Shown here: piece by piece, positions 24,735 to 35,979 of the stretch
Layout of the letters: the number at the start of each line of letters is the position of its first letter
Position numbering within the stretch: the first letter of the stretch is position 1
From: Siphonodentalium dalli
Lineage: Eukaryota; Mollusca; Scaphopoda; Gadilida; Siphonodentaliidae
Assembly (NCBI GenBank): GCA_032622095.1
Contig: CP136062.1
Span: 223,584,578 to 223,648,577, forward strand
DNA: 64,000 nucleotides
Direction: 5' to 3'
Notes under the pieces: generated by a model
Databases searched by the model: none
What the model saw: the letters and a program-made list of their open reading frames with translations, nothing else
What the model was told of the DNA's origin: nothing
Program-made: the position numbers and the translations under genes

Positions 24735-24875
24735 TACGCTAGTGCAGCATTAAAGATCATGTGTCAGTGCAATCTCTTATATATGTGAGTCTCCCATAGG
24801 GAGCCTCGCATATATAAGAGAATGCACTGGCTTACAAGGTCAAGGTAAATATTGTTAGGCCAATACATTCTCAGG
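24735..24875. mobile_element. Right part of the family B MITE split by the CACTA element
   Basis: Starts TACGCTAGTGCAGCATTAAA and contains one full hairpin (CTCTTATATATGTGAGTCTC and its mirror) and the start of the second, which breaks at ATTCTCAGGAAGCGCCAG. Confidence 0.75.
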
Positions 24876-24992
24876 AAGCGCCAGTCTCGGTGAGAGCTTT
24901 CCGATGTATGGCAACAAGCCATATTTCCGACTAAATCCTGAAAAATTTCCCATAATTCTTCTGTGGTTAAAGGGTCATATACTTTGGGCATT
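24876..24992. mobile_element. Half copy of foldback MITE family D
   Basis: The loop CTCGGTGAGAGCTTTCC and the right arm through GGGCATTACTG are present, and the left arm is missing. Confidence 0.7.
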
Positions 24993-25258
24993 ACTGTAAT
25001 ATCCCTATTATGAAGTCGGTGACATTCCCTCGACTCATATATTCCTCCCATAGGACTCATTGCTTCACTCATTCCTTGATTATATGGTCGTCATATTACA
25101 AATCTGCCAAAGTTTGGATTACAGAAATAATAACAGTGTACGCATGGGGAATCTGATCAAGGACGCTTGACCAAATCACATTATGCAAAAAAACTCTCGG
25201 AAGATTCCATCAAATAAGCAGAATTATCTTCTACATGGATAAAGCAACAGCAAATTAA
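24993..25258. other. Unassigned DNA
   Basis: No gene seen. It ends with TTAA, which starts a family B fragment (CCCTTCCATGACTGAAGC, 25259-25310). Confidence 0.4.
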
Positions 25259-25305
25259 CCCTTCCATGACTGAAGCTTCCTGAAATTTTGTGAAAACCTG
25301 TGCCA

Positions 25306-25563
25306 ATGCTTATTCTTTTTTAGTTTAGTTTCATTATATATCCCCAAATTGGCAGATGACACATGTATAATCGAGGTGACCAATGGGTGCACATCACCAC
25401 CTTAACCATCTGAGAACTTAAATCTGAGTCTGGGTCTGGCATAGCAGAAGAGGCCATGCAGAATGAGATCCCCAGAGGATGAATTTGGTGATGCCAGCAT
25501 GTTGTGTGGGTAGTTCATTAAATTCACCCTCTGGGGACCTCATTCTGCATATTTTGAGGCTTG
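25306..25563. mobile_element. Right half of composite MITE, family E
   Basis: Core sequence with CCCCAAATTGGCAGATGACA, then a hairpin GCAGAATGAGATCCCCAGAG / CTCTGGGGACCTCATTCTGC. Confidence 0.75.
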
Positions 25564-25689
25564 CTTGATACAATGATAGAATGAGTTTATGGTTTCAGCA
25601 AATAGCCAGAGATATGTGAAAGCAGTCATCAGAATATTACCATAAGAAATTAGCTATTTGAGAGTTGTCAGTTGTCATATTAAACAAGA

Positions 25690-26240
25690 GGTGTGCACTC
25701 GCGTGCTAGCATACCCCCACTGTGGTAAATTCAACCCGCATTATCCGTAAACCCAACAAAAAAGATTTTTAACTTTAAAGAAATTTTCTAAGTCAAAATA
25801 AGTCGAAAATGAAGTGTAATGTTAGGAAAAACAGTCCGAGCCAACCCTGAGCCGCATCATGTAGAGAGGGTGTTGTAAGAAGCATGAATACCAAAAATTA
25901 TTGAAATCGGTTCATATTTGTTAAAGTTATTAAGTCGGACAGAATTGTATAAGTCAAAATAAGTCGAAAAGTAAGGCGTAACTTAAAAAAAGAAAGTCGG
26001 ACCGCACCGCAATTAGCATCAAGCGGAGAGGCGGTCCTAAGGAGATTGCATAAAAAAATTATTGAAATCGGTTCATAGTTGTTCGAGTTCGAGGTCGGAC
26101 GGACGGACGAACGGATGGACGGATGGACACACAGAGGGAGAAAGTGTGATGGACGGACAGATGGAGGGAGAAAGTGTGACGGACGGACAGACGTAGTCAA
26201 TCCAGTATACCCCCCATTTTCTTCGAAAGTGGGGGTACAA
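25690..26240. mobile_element. Pearl/HINE-like element with CCCCCC tail
   Basis: Two monomers with TAAGTCAAAATAAGTCGAAA and GAAATCGGTTCATA-TTGTT, then GGACGGACGGACGAACGG tracts and the tail CAATCCAGTATACCCCCCAT with GTGGGGGTA forming a short hairpin. Open frames over the GGAC tract are artefacts. Confidence 0.65.
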
Positions 26241-26462
26241 TTAGATTTGGTGAACAGATTGAAGTTCCCCATGCAGTTAAAGTTGGTGATGTTCACCCAT
26301 TTATGTCACCACGATTATGCAATTTATCTTCTGCAAATTAGAACATATTGGGCTATAGAAGATGAACAGACGGGAACAAGAGCATTACTAAGGCATAGCA
26401 AATTATGCCTGTTAGCCATTTCAAATTATACTACCGCAAAATACAATAACAATTTGAGCTTA

Positions 26463-26596
26463 CAAAGAATATCTGATATACCCCTAATTTATATAGATAT
26501 ACCCCTAATTTATATAGATATACCCCTAATTTATATAGATATACCCCTAATTTATATAGATATACCCCTAATTTATATAGATATACCCCTAATTTA
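26463..26596. repeat. 21-bp minisatellite, six copies
   Basis: Unit of 21 bp containing GATATACCCCTAATTTATAT. Because 21 is a multiple of three, the plus frame stays open with a repeating heptapeptide; this is not evidence for a gene. Confidence 0.92.
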
Positions 26597-26840
26597 AATG
26601 CCAAAATGTGGTCAAATTCTAAGTCGAAAAATGGCCGTAACTCATGTGAAACTCATGTAAAAATAATTGGATGGAACCCATATTCGAACTTGGCCTGTAT
26701 TTGTAGCTGGGAAATACACATATCAACTTTGATTCAGATCGAATAATCCAAGCTGGAGTTATCAGCCGGAAACCAAAAATGTTAAAGAGACTGACGAATG
26801 GCTCGACAGATGGCCTGATTACATAATACGACTACTTGTT
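26597..26840. mobile_element. Monomer fragment of a pearl/HINE-like element
   Basis: Contains TCTAAGTCGAAAAATGG, CGAACTTGGCCTGTAT and GGAGTTATCAGCCGGAAACC, as in the 2995-3640 element. Confidence 0.5.
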
Positions 26841-26844
26841 TTAA

Positions 26845-27222
26845 CCCTTTACCCAACAAAACGGCCAAAAACGCCCAAATAAAGCTTCAACAGCATAAAA
26901 TATCTTCGGTCTGTCTCAATAACACCATACAAATATGGATATCATTGGAACCGGTTCATTGACCACATTGTGATGGTTACAGTTATGCCCTGTGCCAATG
27001 CATTCTCTTATATATGCGAGTCGACCTATGGTCGACTTGCATATATAAGAGAATGCATTGGCTTTAACAATTTTTTTAATATTTTTCTACATTCTTTGAC
27101 AATTTTATCATTTTTAATATGTGTTAAGCCAATGCATTCTCTTATATATGCGAGGCGACCTATGGTCGACTCGCATATATAAGATAATGCATTGGCACAG
27201 GGCCATTCTGTTGGGTAAAGGG
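26845..27222. mobile_element. TTAA-flanked double-hairpin MITE, family A
   Basis: TTAA at 26841-26844 and 27223-27226, ends CCCTTTACCCAACA / TTGGGTAAAGGG. The first palindrome here has a fully symmetric centre (GTCGACCTATGGTCGAC). Confidence 0.88.
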
Positions 27223-27267
27223 TTAAACAGGCATATAGAAAGTAAGAAAAAACAATGTTAATTAAAG

Positions 27268-27385
27268 CAGAATGAGGTCCTCAGAGGGTGAATTTAGTGA
27301 TGCTAGCCCATTGTGCAGGATAGCATAACTAAATTCACCCTCTGGGGGACCTCATTCTGCAAATGACAGACACACTATTTCAAGG
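27268..27385. mobile_element. Single-hairpin family E MITE
   Basis: GCAGAATGAGGTCCTCAGAG pairs with CTCTGGGGGACCTCATTCTG. Only one of the two hairpins of the composite is present. Confidence 0.75.
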
Positions 27386-27619
27386 CATGCATGAAATGTA
27401 AGTCTGGCTTTATACAATAAATTTATAAAATAGATAACACCACACACACCATCAACTAGTAAGAAATAACACCACACACACCATCAACTAGTAATAAATT
27501 CAAGTAAAGTGGAATATTATCGCAGATATCGACAGGATAATTGATCATATTAGCCTCGAGTCACTCTATCACGTCAAAACCAATATTTAGGAATAAAGAG
27601 AAAACTACCAGATATCCAA

Positions 27620-28050
27620 GCCTGTAAATAGTGTGTCTGTCATTTGCAGAATGAGGTCCCCCAGAGGGTTAATTTAGTGATGCCATCCCGCACAATGGGC
27701 AAGCATCATCAATTTCACTCTCTGGGAACCTCATTCTGCTTAGGCCTCAACTCTTATGGGAGACCTAGGATCCGATTGAAGTTCTCCAGTTGAAATAGGT
27801 GATTTTCACCCATTAGTCACCTTGATTATGCATTTTATCTTCTGCAAATTAAGGGATATAGGAACTGCCCAGAAGGGAAAAAGTAACTAAAAACAATGTT
27901 AATTTGAGACTATAGATACTTCCCAGAAGATGAGTCCTAAGCAGAATGAGGTCCTCAGATGGTGCATTTGGTGTTGCTAGCCCGCTATGTGGGATAGAAT
28001 CACTAAATTCACCCTCTGGGGACCTCATCTGCAAACAACAGACACACTAT
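27620..28050. mobile_element. Composite two-hairpin MITE, family E
   Basis: Ends AAATAGTGTGTCTGTCATTT and ACAGACACACTATTTG are inverted. Hairpins lie at 27645-27740 and 27940-28030 around a core with ATTATGCATTTTATCTTCTG. Upstream, 27436-27490 is a 33-bp unit (AACACCACACACACCATCAA) repeated twice. Confidence 0.8.
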
Positions 28051-28134
28051 TTGCTGACTTGACAGATATCGATATTGTGATTCACGTTTATAGAAGGAGG
28101 TAATAGTATTACAGAGTCTATTGAAAGTAACACA

Positions 28135-29040
28135 GAACGTATAACACTACGAGTGTATTGGTGTATTTGTAATGCGTGAGAAACAGTCATACGGGACTTA
28201 TATACGAGATTATGTAATAATGAGCTAATCGTAGACTTGTAAGATACTGAGAGGATTCATGTCATATTAGATTAATATAACGTATTGGATTGGTTCTTAA
28301 GAGTATAATTCATTTTAAGTTGCCTTCATTTTAGCAATATCCTGATACAGCACTGCACACGATTGTAATCATTTGTAGTGACATTAAATACTTGCAGCAG
28401 TTTGGGGCCAAAATTGAATCAGTCAAAGTTTTCTTCGACAGAAAGAGCTGGTGAAATCAACTTGGGAATAAACCTGGCCATTTAATCCTGCACCAGCGCA
28501 GCTCCCGTAGTGAAAGGGGAAAAGAAAATATCCATGTGAAATATGTTTGTATGTACTTAATTTCTATACTGTGAAGAAACTAAATCAAGACATAGGAATT
28601 ACTACTTTGGAGACATAAAAGGGGTCATTTTTCATTTTCGCATGCAGACAGCAAGGCAAATTATAAGAAATATGTTTCAATCAGTTCAGTCGGAAATCTG
28701 TGTGTAAGTATCTTTAGATATCCTGCTTCCAAATGAATGCTTCCTAATTTGGAGGTTTAAATGTGTGTATTGGATGTATTTGTAATGCGTGAGAACAAGT
28801 CATGCGGGACTTATATATGAGTTAATCGTAGACTCGTAAGTTACTGAGGGGATTCATGTCATATTAGATTAATATTACGTATTTGGATTGGTTCTCAGAG
28901 TATAATTCATTTTAAGTTGTCTCAAATAGACTCAAGCCTGGTTCTTGGAATGTAATGCATTTTAAGTTACCTTCATTTTAGCAATATTCTATTACAGTGT
29001 GACACATCATTTGTCGATCCAAATCATGTGTGGTGACATT
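28135..29040. repeat. Direct duplication of about 260 bp
   Basis: 28150-28390 and 28765-29035 share TGTATTTGTAATGCGTGAGA, GATTCATGTCATATTAGATT and TATAATTCATTTTAAGTTG in the same order, with small indels. Confidence 0.8.
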
Positions 29041-29213
29041 AACTCTTTCATAATGGGAGCTGCGCTGGTGCAGCATTAACAATCCTGTGCCAGTGAAAAT
29101 GAAAAAGGACCCCTTTTATGTCTTCAAAGTAGTACTTCCTATGACTTGATTAAGTTTCTTTGAGGTATAGAAAGTACATATACATACAAACATATTTCAC
29201 ATCGATATTTTCT
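28475..29213. repeat. Inverted duplication of about 120 bp beside family B ends
   Basis: 28508-28640 and 29093-29212 are reverse complements (AAATATCCATGTGAAATATG against ACATATTTCACATCGATATT, and GACATAAAAGGGG against CCCCTTTTATGTC). Family B terminal fragments (TGCACCAGCGCAGCTCCCG; GGGAGCTGCGCTGGTGCAG) lie next to both arms. Confidence 0.75.
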
Positions 29214-29217
29214 TTAA

Positions 29218-29483
29218 CCCTTTAATGACGGGAGCTGCGCTGGTGCAGCATTAAAAATCATGTGCCAGTGCATTCTTTTATATATGAGAGTCTCCCATAG
29301 GGAGCCTCGTGTATAAAACAAATGATTTGGCTTACAGGGTCAATGTAAATATTGTTAGGCCAATGTATTCTCTTATATATGAGAAGCTCCCTAGGGGAGA
29401 CTTGCATATATATATATAAGAGAATGCATTGGCTCAGGGTTTTTGAAAAATTTCACGAAGCCCCGACTGCAGTCATGGAAGGG
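29218..29483. mobile_element. TTAA-flanked double-hairpin MITE, family B
   Basis: TTAA at 29214-29217 and 29484-29487, with CCCTTTAATGACGGGAGCTG at the left and GCAGTCATGGAAGGG at the right. Both hairpin modules are recognisable but decayed. Confidence 0.82.
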
Positions 29484-29486
29484 TTA

Positions 29487-29776
29487 ATAGGTCCATTAAT
29501 ATGTGAGATACCGTATAGCCAAAAGCTTTTATAATTAATATGTGAGATACCGTATAGCCAAAAGCTTGTATAATTAATATGTGAGATACGAAGACTGTAT
29601 AGCCAAAAGCTTGTATAATTAATATGTGAGATACGAAGACTGTATAGCCAAAAGCTTGTATAATTAATATGTGAGATACTGTATAATTAATATGTGAGAT
29701 ACTGTATAGCCAAAAGCTTGTATAATTAATATGTGAGATATGAAGACTGTACAGTCGAAAGCTTGTATAATTAAAC
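29487..29776. repeat. Minisatellite of about 44 bp, six to seven copies
   Basis: Unit: AATTAATATGTGAGATACGA, then AGACTGTATAGCC, then AAAAGCTTGTAT. Some copies lack the CGAAGACTG segment. The minus-strand open frame is a repeat artefact. Confidence 0.9.
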
Positions 29777-29805
29777 ATTGATGGGTCTTAATGGTGTTAA
29801 TTTAA

Positions 29806-29960
29806 CCCTTCCATGACTGGAGCTTCCTGAAATTTTGCGAAACCATGTGCCAATGTATTCCCTTATATAGGAGACTCACATATATAAGAGAATACATTGG
29901 CCTAATAATAATTACTTTGACCTTGTAAACCAGTGCATTCTCTTATATATGCGAGTATTT
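29806..29960. mobile_element. Truncated family B MITE
   Basis: After TTAA (29802-29805) come CCCTTCCATGACTGGAGCTT, one hairpin, and the start of the second, then the sequence diverges. Confidence 0.7.
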
Positions 29961-29984
29961 ATAAATGTATACACTGGGATGGTC

Positions 29985-30178
29985 TATTGTTGATTTGGAG
30001 GGATGTTAAGGATATATGAGCAGACGACAGCCAGATAAAAAGATAATACAAGTGCAGAATAAATCATATTCATTGGTGGGAAATGTTCACATAATAAGTT
30101 CAACAAATGACCTATGAACTTATTATCTGAACATTTCCTAAGAGAACTACTCGTCAATGAGTATTTAGTATAGAAAGG
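29985..30178. repeat. Dispersed repeat with palindromic end
   Basis: Matches 48118-48345: GGGATGTTAAGG, AAGTGCAGAA, then the palindrome around ATAATAAGTTCAACAAATGA / GAACTTATTATCTGAACATT. Confidence 0.65.
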
Positions 30179-30182
30179 TTAA

Positions 30183-30828
30183 AGGGGTACTGTACACAGA
30201 GATAGGCATTTTTTTTTTTTTACTCCCATTGAAATAACTTTCAAGTTAGATTGTGTTCGTGTTATATGAGTTTCGTATAAACCTAATTTAGCGAAGAAAA
30301 TATTGATCTTGGAAAGAAAAATATTACGATTTCAAACTACGCGCCATGTTTTTGACCTTCACCTGAGAAGACGCAGGTCCCAGGAAGAACCGGAAGTTCA
30401 TTGCTCACAGCTTCGATTGATGCATTCAATCTCTTCCGTCGAACAATCTCACTGCCTATAAAAGTACTTGACGCTTTAAGACTCTTGTTTCTTTCTCCTT
30501 TTTTCCGAATCGGTTTTAACGGTCCTTCCTTTTGTAGGTAACATGTTTTGTTTGCAGCTCAATAATGTTCGCGAACGGTCGTCAATAAAAGACACACAGC
30601 AGATGCGATTTCAAGAACGGTAACTCGTAATGGCATAATTCGCCATTTTATGACTCCAGCCATAAATGAATTTATATTAAATAAATCAATTTTACTTTTA
30701 CGATAGCCTGTTAACCGGAACGTTTTGAGTAGACATCGTCGACTCAAATTAGATATTTTATAATATAATATTCATATTAGATCGCTATTGTCACCGGGAA
30801 TTTATTGAAATTGGTGTACAGTACCCCT
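30183..30828. mobile_element. TTAA-flanked DNA element with AGGGGTACTGTACAC ends
   Basis: TTAA at 30179-30182 and 30829-30832. Ends AGGGGTACTGTACAC and GTGTACAGTACCCCT are perfect inverted repeats. TTAA duplication with AGGG ends fits Kolobok- or piggyBac-like non-autonomous elements. Length 646 bp. The 62-codon minus frame resembles no transposase. Confidence 0.82.
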
Positions 30829-30832
30829 TTAA

Positions 30833-31224
30833 CCCTTTAGCCAACAGAAGGGCCCTGTGCCAATGCATTCTCTTATATATGCGAGTCGACCATAGGTCGC
30901 CTCGCATATATAAGAGAATGCATTGGCTTAACACATTAAAAATTATAAAATTGTTAAAGAATGTAAGAAAAAATGGTAAAAAGTGTTAAAAAAAGATTTT
31001 TTTTAGGCCAATGCATTCTCTTATATATGCGAGGCGACCTATGGTCGACTCGCATATATAAGAGAATGCATTGGCACAGGGCATAACTGTAACCATCACA
31101 ATGTGGTCAAGGAGCCGGTTCCAATGATACCCATATTTGTATGGTTTTATTGAGACAGACCGAAGATATTTTAGGCTGTTGAAGCTTTATTTGGCCGGTT
31201 TTGGCCGGTTTGTTGGGTAAAGGG
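30833..31224. mobile_element. Family A MITE abutting the previous element
   Basis: Its left TTAA (30829-30832) is the same four bases as the right TTAA of the 30183-30828 element. The right TTAA is 31225-31228. Inserted in the opposite orientation to the 4561 copy. Two 67-bp palindromes are intact. Confidence 0.87.
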
Positions 31225-31271
31225 TTAATGCACTAAGGTCTCTTGGAAGGATACGTTTCACATTATCGGTT

Positions 31272-31500
31272 AAACGTTTAGGCGAGTTAATCTTAATATC
31301 ATTGCATGCTTTGTTTAGGCGAGTTAATCTTAATATCATTGCATGCTTTGTTTAGGCGAGTTAATCTTAATATCATTGCATGCTTTGTTTAGGCGAGTTA
31401 ATCTTAATATCATTGCATGCTTTGTTTAGGCGAGTTAATCTTAATATCATTGCATGCTTTGTTTAGGCGAGTTAATCTTAATATCATTGCATGCTTTGCT
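31272..31500. repeat. 37-bp minisatellite, about six copies
   Basis: Nearly identical units containing GCGAGTTAATCTTAATATCA and TTGCATGCTTTGTTTAG. Confidence 0.93.
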
Positions 31501-31910
31501 CACATTCATTGAGATTCCTAAATGTTAAAAAGTTGCGGTTTATCTCCCACAACCAAAAAAATCTATCACACTGCAATTAGTTAATGTCCAGTACTGCATT
31601 GAGAATTAAACTAGAGGTCACCCCAAGGATCGATATGCAGTTTGGACGATGGGATGAGAGATGTGATGTGTAGGATGTGCTAAAGGATTTAGTCAAACAA
31701 AGGGGAAAATCCAAGATGACCGATAGCAGCCATGTTTTTCCAACAGAATTCGGAAAAAATTGAAAACTCCCATCTAGAGGTCACCCGGAAGATCCATTTG
31801 AAGTTCGGGGACGATCAGATGAGAGATGTGACCTGTAGGCCTTTGTCAAGTTGAGCTAAAAAGGTATCCATTCATTGTTAATTATTTATTACACAATATG
31901 AGCATAGCTA
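31501..31910. repeat. Dispersed repeat with CCAAGATGGCC words
   Basis: Blocks such as CTAGAGGTCACCC-AAGGATC and AAATCCAAGATGACCG recur at 33370-33580. Diverged tandem monomers, no coding potential. Confidence 0.5.
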
Positions 31911-32444
31911 TACCGGTGGTGTACCACGTTATGTCCCCCCCCCCCCCAGATAAGTCACCCCGCGGGGGAAGATATCCTAGGATAAGTTCCCCCCCACCCT
32001 GGATAAGTTCCCCCCCATGTACGACTAAAAAATAATTTCACTCATTTGATATCGTTTGGTCCTGAAAGGGCCAGAAAAATGCTTTTTGAGATTGAATTAT
32101 TTTTTTTATTAATTTTTTTTTTTTATTTAAAAAAAAAAAGTGCCAAAATAGTTTTTTCACGCATTTGATTGTTTGTTCCTGAAATGGCCAGAATTTTTTT
32201 TTCGTTTTTTAAATAATTTTTTTTTATAAATGTCCAGGCTTGGATATTCCCCACCCAGCACCTACATGACAAAAAAAATCATCTTATGATTTTATCGGGA
32301 CCAAACGATATCAAATGAGTGAAATTATTTTTTAGTCGTACATGGGGGGGGGGGGGGAATATCCAGGGTGGGGGGAAGATATCCTAGGATATCTTCCCCC
32401 CGGGGGGAGATATCCAGGGAGGGAGATATCCTGTTACACCGGTT
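31911..32444. mobile_element. Large foldback element with C/G tracts
   Basis: Arms TACGACTAAAAAATAATTTC (32021) and GAAATTATTTTTTAGTCGTA (32321) are perfect reverse complements continuing through ATCAAATGAGTG. The outer parts carry CCCCCCC/GGGGGGG tracts and GATATCCTAGGATA. Outer ends contain ACCGGTG. The centre is A/T-rich. No coding capacity. Confidence 0.75.
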
Positions 32445-32620
32445 TAGGCACATATTGGTCTTTTCAATAGCTTAGAGTGACTTGAGAATAAACATGATTT
32501 CATTTCTTCAGTGCCTGATTCAATGAAGTTAACAATATTCAGATATTTGTATCAAATATGAAAACATACTGGCAACTGATTGATAAAATTGACAGCATCG
32601 TAACAACTCTCTACATGTCA

Positions 32621-32909
32621 TATGTGACCCGCCATATCAAATCCAGTCGGAAGTCGGGATTTTTTTACCCTGTGCCAATGCATTCTCTTATATATGCGAG
32701 TCGACCATAGGTCACCTCGCATATATAAGAGAATGCTTTGGCCTAACAATTTTTTACAATTTTAATAATTTTTTCTTGTATTTTTTAACAATTTTATAAT
32801 TTCACCCATACAGAGCCCCAGACAAACATGAGCAGACAACACAGAGAATGCATTGGCACAGGGTAAAAAATCCCGACTTCCGACTGGATTTGATATGGCG
32901 GGTCACATA
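32621..32909. mobile_element. Double-hairpin MITE, family F
   Basis: Ends TATGTGACCCGCCATATCAA and TTGATATGGCGGGTCACATA are inverted repeats, in other copies followed by CAGTCG-AAGT-GGGATTTTTT. TGTCA occurs on both sides (32616-32620 and 32910-32914), a possible 5-bp target duplication. The interior is the same CCAATGCATTCTCTTATATA palindrome as in family A, then an AT spacer, with the second palindrome reduced to GAGAATGCATTGG. Confidence 0.82.
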
Positions 32910-34455
32910 TGTCAGACCTACATTATTAAGTTTTGTCTTGAATCCAACACCCACTCCTGTGCCCAACTTTTGTACCCACATTTCCTCTGAAACTGCTAAG
33001 TATACAATAGAATTCTTCGCACTTGAAAGTGGTAAGAATAATTTCTTGAGTTTTTCTTTCTCATCTCACACTTATATGGATTCAGGACTGTGTTATCTGT
33101 CCATTGAATCGATTAAGATACATTAGCAACAACATAGGATCCTGGGGATTATGACGGAGCTAATGTATCAGATACAAAAATCATAATGTCAACTTACACC
33201 GACTAGACTTGAATATACTTCAGTAATAGTTGTGAAATAAAACAAGGGTTGTGCATCAAAAATGGCTCTGGTCGAGTTATTTTTACCCATAAGAGTGAAT
33301 CTGTTCTACCGAGAATCAGTAAAAATGGACGAATTAAAGAACTAAATTCAGAACTAAGGGTCATAACTGAGGTAAATCCAAGATGGCCACTGGCAGCCAT
33401 GTGTTTCAACAGAAGTCAGAAAAAATGGTTAGCACCATCTAGATGTCACCGCAAGGATCCGTATGAAGTATGGTGTGCTAAAGAATTTGGTGATGGAAAG
33501 AGTTAAATCCAAAGATGGCTGCTGGCGGCCATGTTTTTCATTGAATCGTTCAAATTTGACAGCTCCCATCTAGAGGTGATCCTAGACTTATAAATCGAAT
33601 ATCGTTGAAATCGATCAAAGTTTGTTTGAGTTATCGCGCTAACGGTCGCGAACAAACAAAATCCCTAAAAATAGATGCCCATAAATATGAGATGACACCC
33701 AGTACATATACCTATAGAAGGTGAAGACTCATAAAGATTCTCTGGATATCATATTTCATACATTGATACCAAAAATGAAAATCAATTGCAACAAATTACC
33801 ATCACGATATGTACATCATTATCCAGACCTGTTAAGTTTTTAAAATGGCCATCCAGGGGATCTTTGCGAGAGGTATGCTAAAATATTTTTTTTTAAATAT
33901 CGTTTAAAATAACAAATAAAAATTTAATTGATTTTCATCTTTTTATTTAGGACGAAGATTATATAATGTTATTAGTTTCTATTTGTGTTTATTTTATAAA
34001 TATATATATATATAAATAAATCAGTAATTAAATCAGATTTTTATACAGCTACTGTGAGGATACATGTATGTTATACGAAATAATCAATGTGTTGAACAGC
34101 TTGGAAAACAAAATCGTAGGTATCCAAAGTTCAAAAAGCACCTGCTGACTTCAGAGCACTTCATGTTCAAAATATAGAGTTTTCCCCATTCTATTTTTTA
34201 TACAGCATTTTCACACATCGTGAAACAATCATGGCTTTGGGAGAGTGTGAAAATCAATTAAGGTTTACATCTTTTACACAGTTCACTGCTGTCAGTGTTG
34301 ATTAGTTTAAGTTACTGACTGTGCATCTGCACCAGCCCATTTTACCAACGATAATCAGAAGGACTTCTTTGGCCACAACGCGGGAGAAATTGGTAGTCTT
34401 CCGTACTTTGGAGGTTTTCCCTATTACAATCCAGAGTCAATCAGTGAAACTTAAC
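32910..34455. other. No recognised gene; repeat fragments
   Basis: 33370-33600 resembles 31620-31830 (AAGATGGCC, CATCTAGA-GTCACC, AAGGATCC). The rest is AT-rich with a TA microsatellite near 34005. An 85-codon frame at 33249 overlaps the repeat and is not called. Confidence 0.45.
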
Positions 34456-34457
34456 AG

Positions 34458-34945
34458 CTCTGGTCATTACCATCACGATAGGTACGTCATTACCATCATG
34501 ATATGTATGTCATTACCATCACGATATGTATGTCATTACCATCATGATAGGTACGTCATTACTATCATGATATGTATGTCATTACCATCACAATATGTAT
34601 GTAATTACCATCATGATATGTATGTCATTACCATCATAATAGGTACGTCATTACCATCATGATATATATGTCATTACCATCACGATAGGTACATCATTAC
34701 CATCACGATAGGTACATCATTACCATCACAATATGTATGTCATTACCATCACGATAGGTACGTCATTACCATCATGATAGGTACGTCATTACCATCATGA
34801 TAGGTACGTCATTACCATCACAATATGTATGTCATTACCATCATGATAGGTATATCATTACCATCATGATATGTATGTCATTACCATCACGATAGGTACG
34901 TCATTACCATCATGCTATGTATGTCCTTACCATCACAATATGTCC
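34458..34945. repeat. 23-bp minisatellite, about 20 copies
   Basis: Unit CATTACCATCACGATAGGTA plus CGT, with two main variants (CGATAGGTACGT and TGATATGTATGT) mixed along the array. Confidence 0.93.
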
Positions 34946-35840
34946 ATAACATATATATTTTATATACTTTCCTATGCTGGAGAATGGTCATCTTTATATG
35001 GATTTAGAAATAGCAATACTTTTTATTTATTGGTGTGAAATGGAAAGTTTGGTATGATTTCAGAAATGGTGTCAGATAGAGACCTACATTCATATTCAAG
35101 TTTACTACAAGACATATAAGAATACAGTGATATCCATCTTCAATCCTGTCTTACCAACATCAGTTTAATAATATCTTCAAACCCATCTTCCAACATCAGT
35201 TTCGTAATATTTTATCATGGTGTACAATGTTCATCATTATTCATCTGAACACATGTGCAGCAGCGCTGAAACCTTACCTCTTACACAAACATTCTGTCGT
35301 TACGGGATACAATAAAGATTACATATAGTCAACGATAAACAACAATAAGTGAAATCACTTCATGGCAACTACAAGATGGCCGATTCTGGGGAATATCAGT
35401 CCAATCGGGTCCAATTCCTAAATTATAACCAACCAATCAGCAAAGGTCAAAGTTCTGGAGTAGACTGTTTGTAAACAGATGACAGTCGACCATCCAGTCG
35501 ACAGTCCGAGCAGATTTTGGTCAAAATTATAACAGTATTTCATTATGTTGAGCGCAATTAGTACTGTTTTAGAATGCAAAAGAAATTTAAATGATAGATG
35601 CAATCCATAAACTTTGCGAAACCTACTTATCGCATGTATACAGGGTGACTTCTAAATTAGTTTTGTGAAGTTGTCACGCCTGTGATTTGGCCCCGCATTG
35701 TTATTTTTATTTTGGGAATGCCCCGGCTGGAGCCATATAATAATAAAAGATGCTACTTCTCAACTTTGACCTCTGGGTGACCAATGGAGGATTCCACACG
35801 AGCAAGTGATTTCACATATAGAAGAGAGAAGTGTACTCAC
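34946..35840. other. Downstream intron or flank of RELCH exon 9
   Basis: No further exon recognised. A CTACAAGATGGCCGATTCTG word at 35370 matches other dispersed repeats. The sequence that should complete the split codon left by exon 9 was searched for by eye without success. Confidence 0.4.
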
Positions 35841-35979
35841 ATTCTTCCCGGTACTTTGGTTCAGCATTTGGTCCAACTCTAGCGAATGTTCGAATGAGTT
35901 CGACGTGGAGTGTGTGTTCGTCGTTATACACAGGGTCATCAAAGAACATCTGAAGCTGCATATAAACTCGATCAAGCAT
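35841..35979 (-). CDS. RELCH: RELCH exon 9 of window
   Basis: 139 nt: MLDRVYMQLQMFFDDPVYND, then EHTLHVELIRTFARVGPNAE and PKYREE plus T. Human has LLERVKMQLASFLEDPQYQD-QHSLHTEIIKTFGRVGPNAE-PRFRDE. Acceptor TTTGTTTCAG, donor GAAT|GTGAGTA. It is separated from exon 8 by an intron of about 10.5 kb holding the telomeric array. Confidence 0.96.

Noticed and set aside
33249-33506. 85-codon plus-strand frame
   Set aside because: Coincides with a dispersed repeat (AAGATGGCC, GTCACC words) also present at 31620-31830.
35275-35310. Possible next RELCH exon at a TTTCAG acceptor (minus strand near 35271)
   Set aside because: The following frame reads RCCTCVQMNNDEHCTP then stop and does not match the expected RELCH C-terminal sequence.
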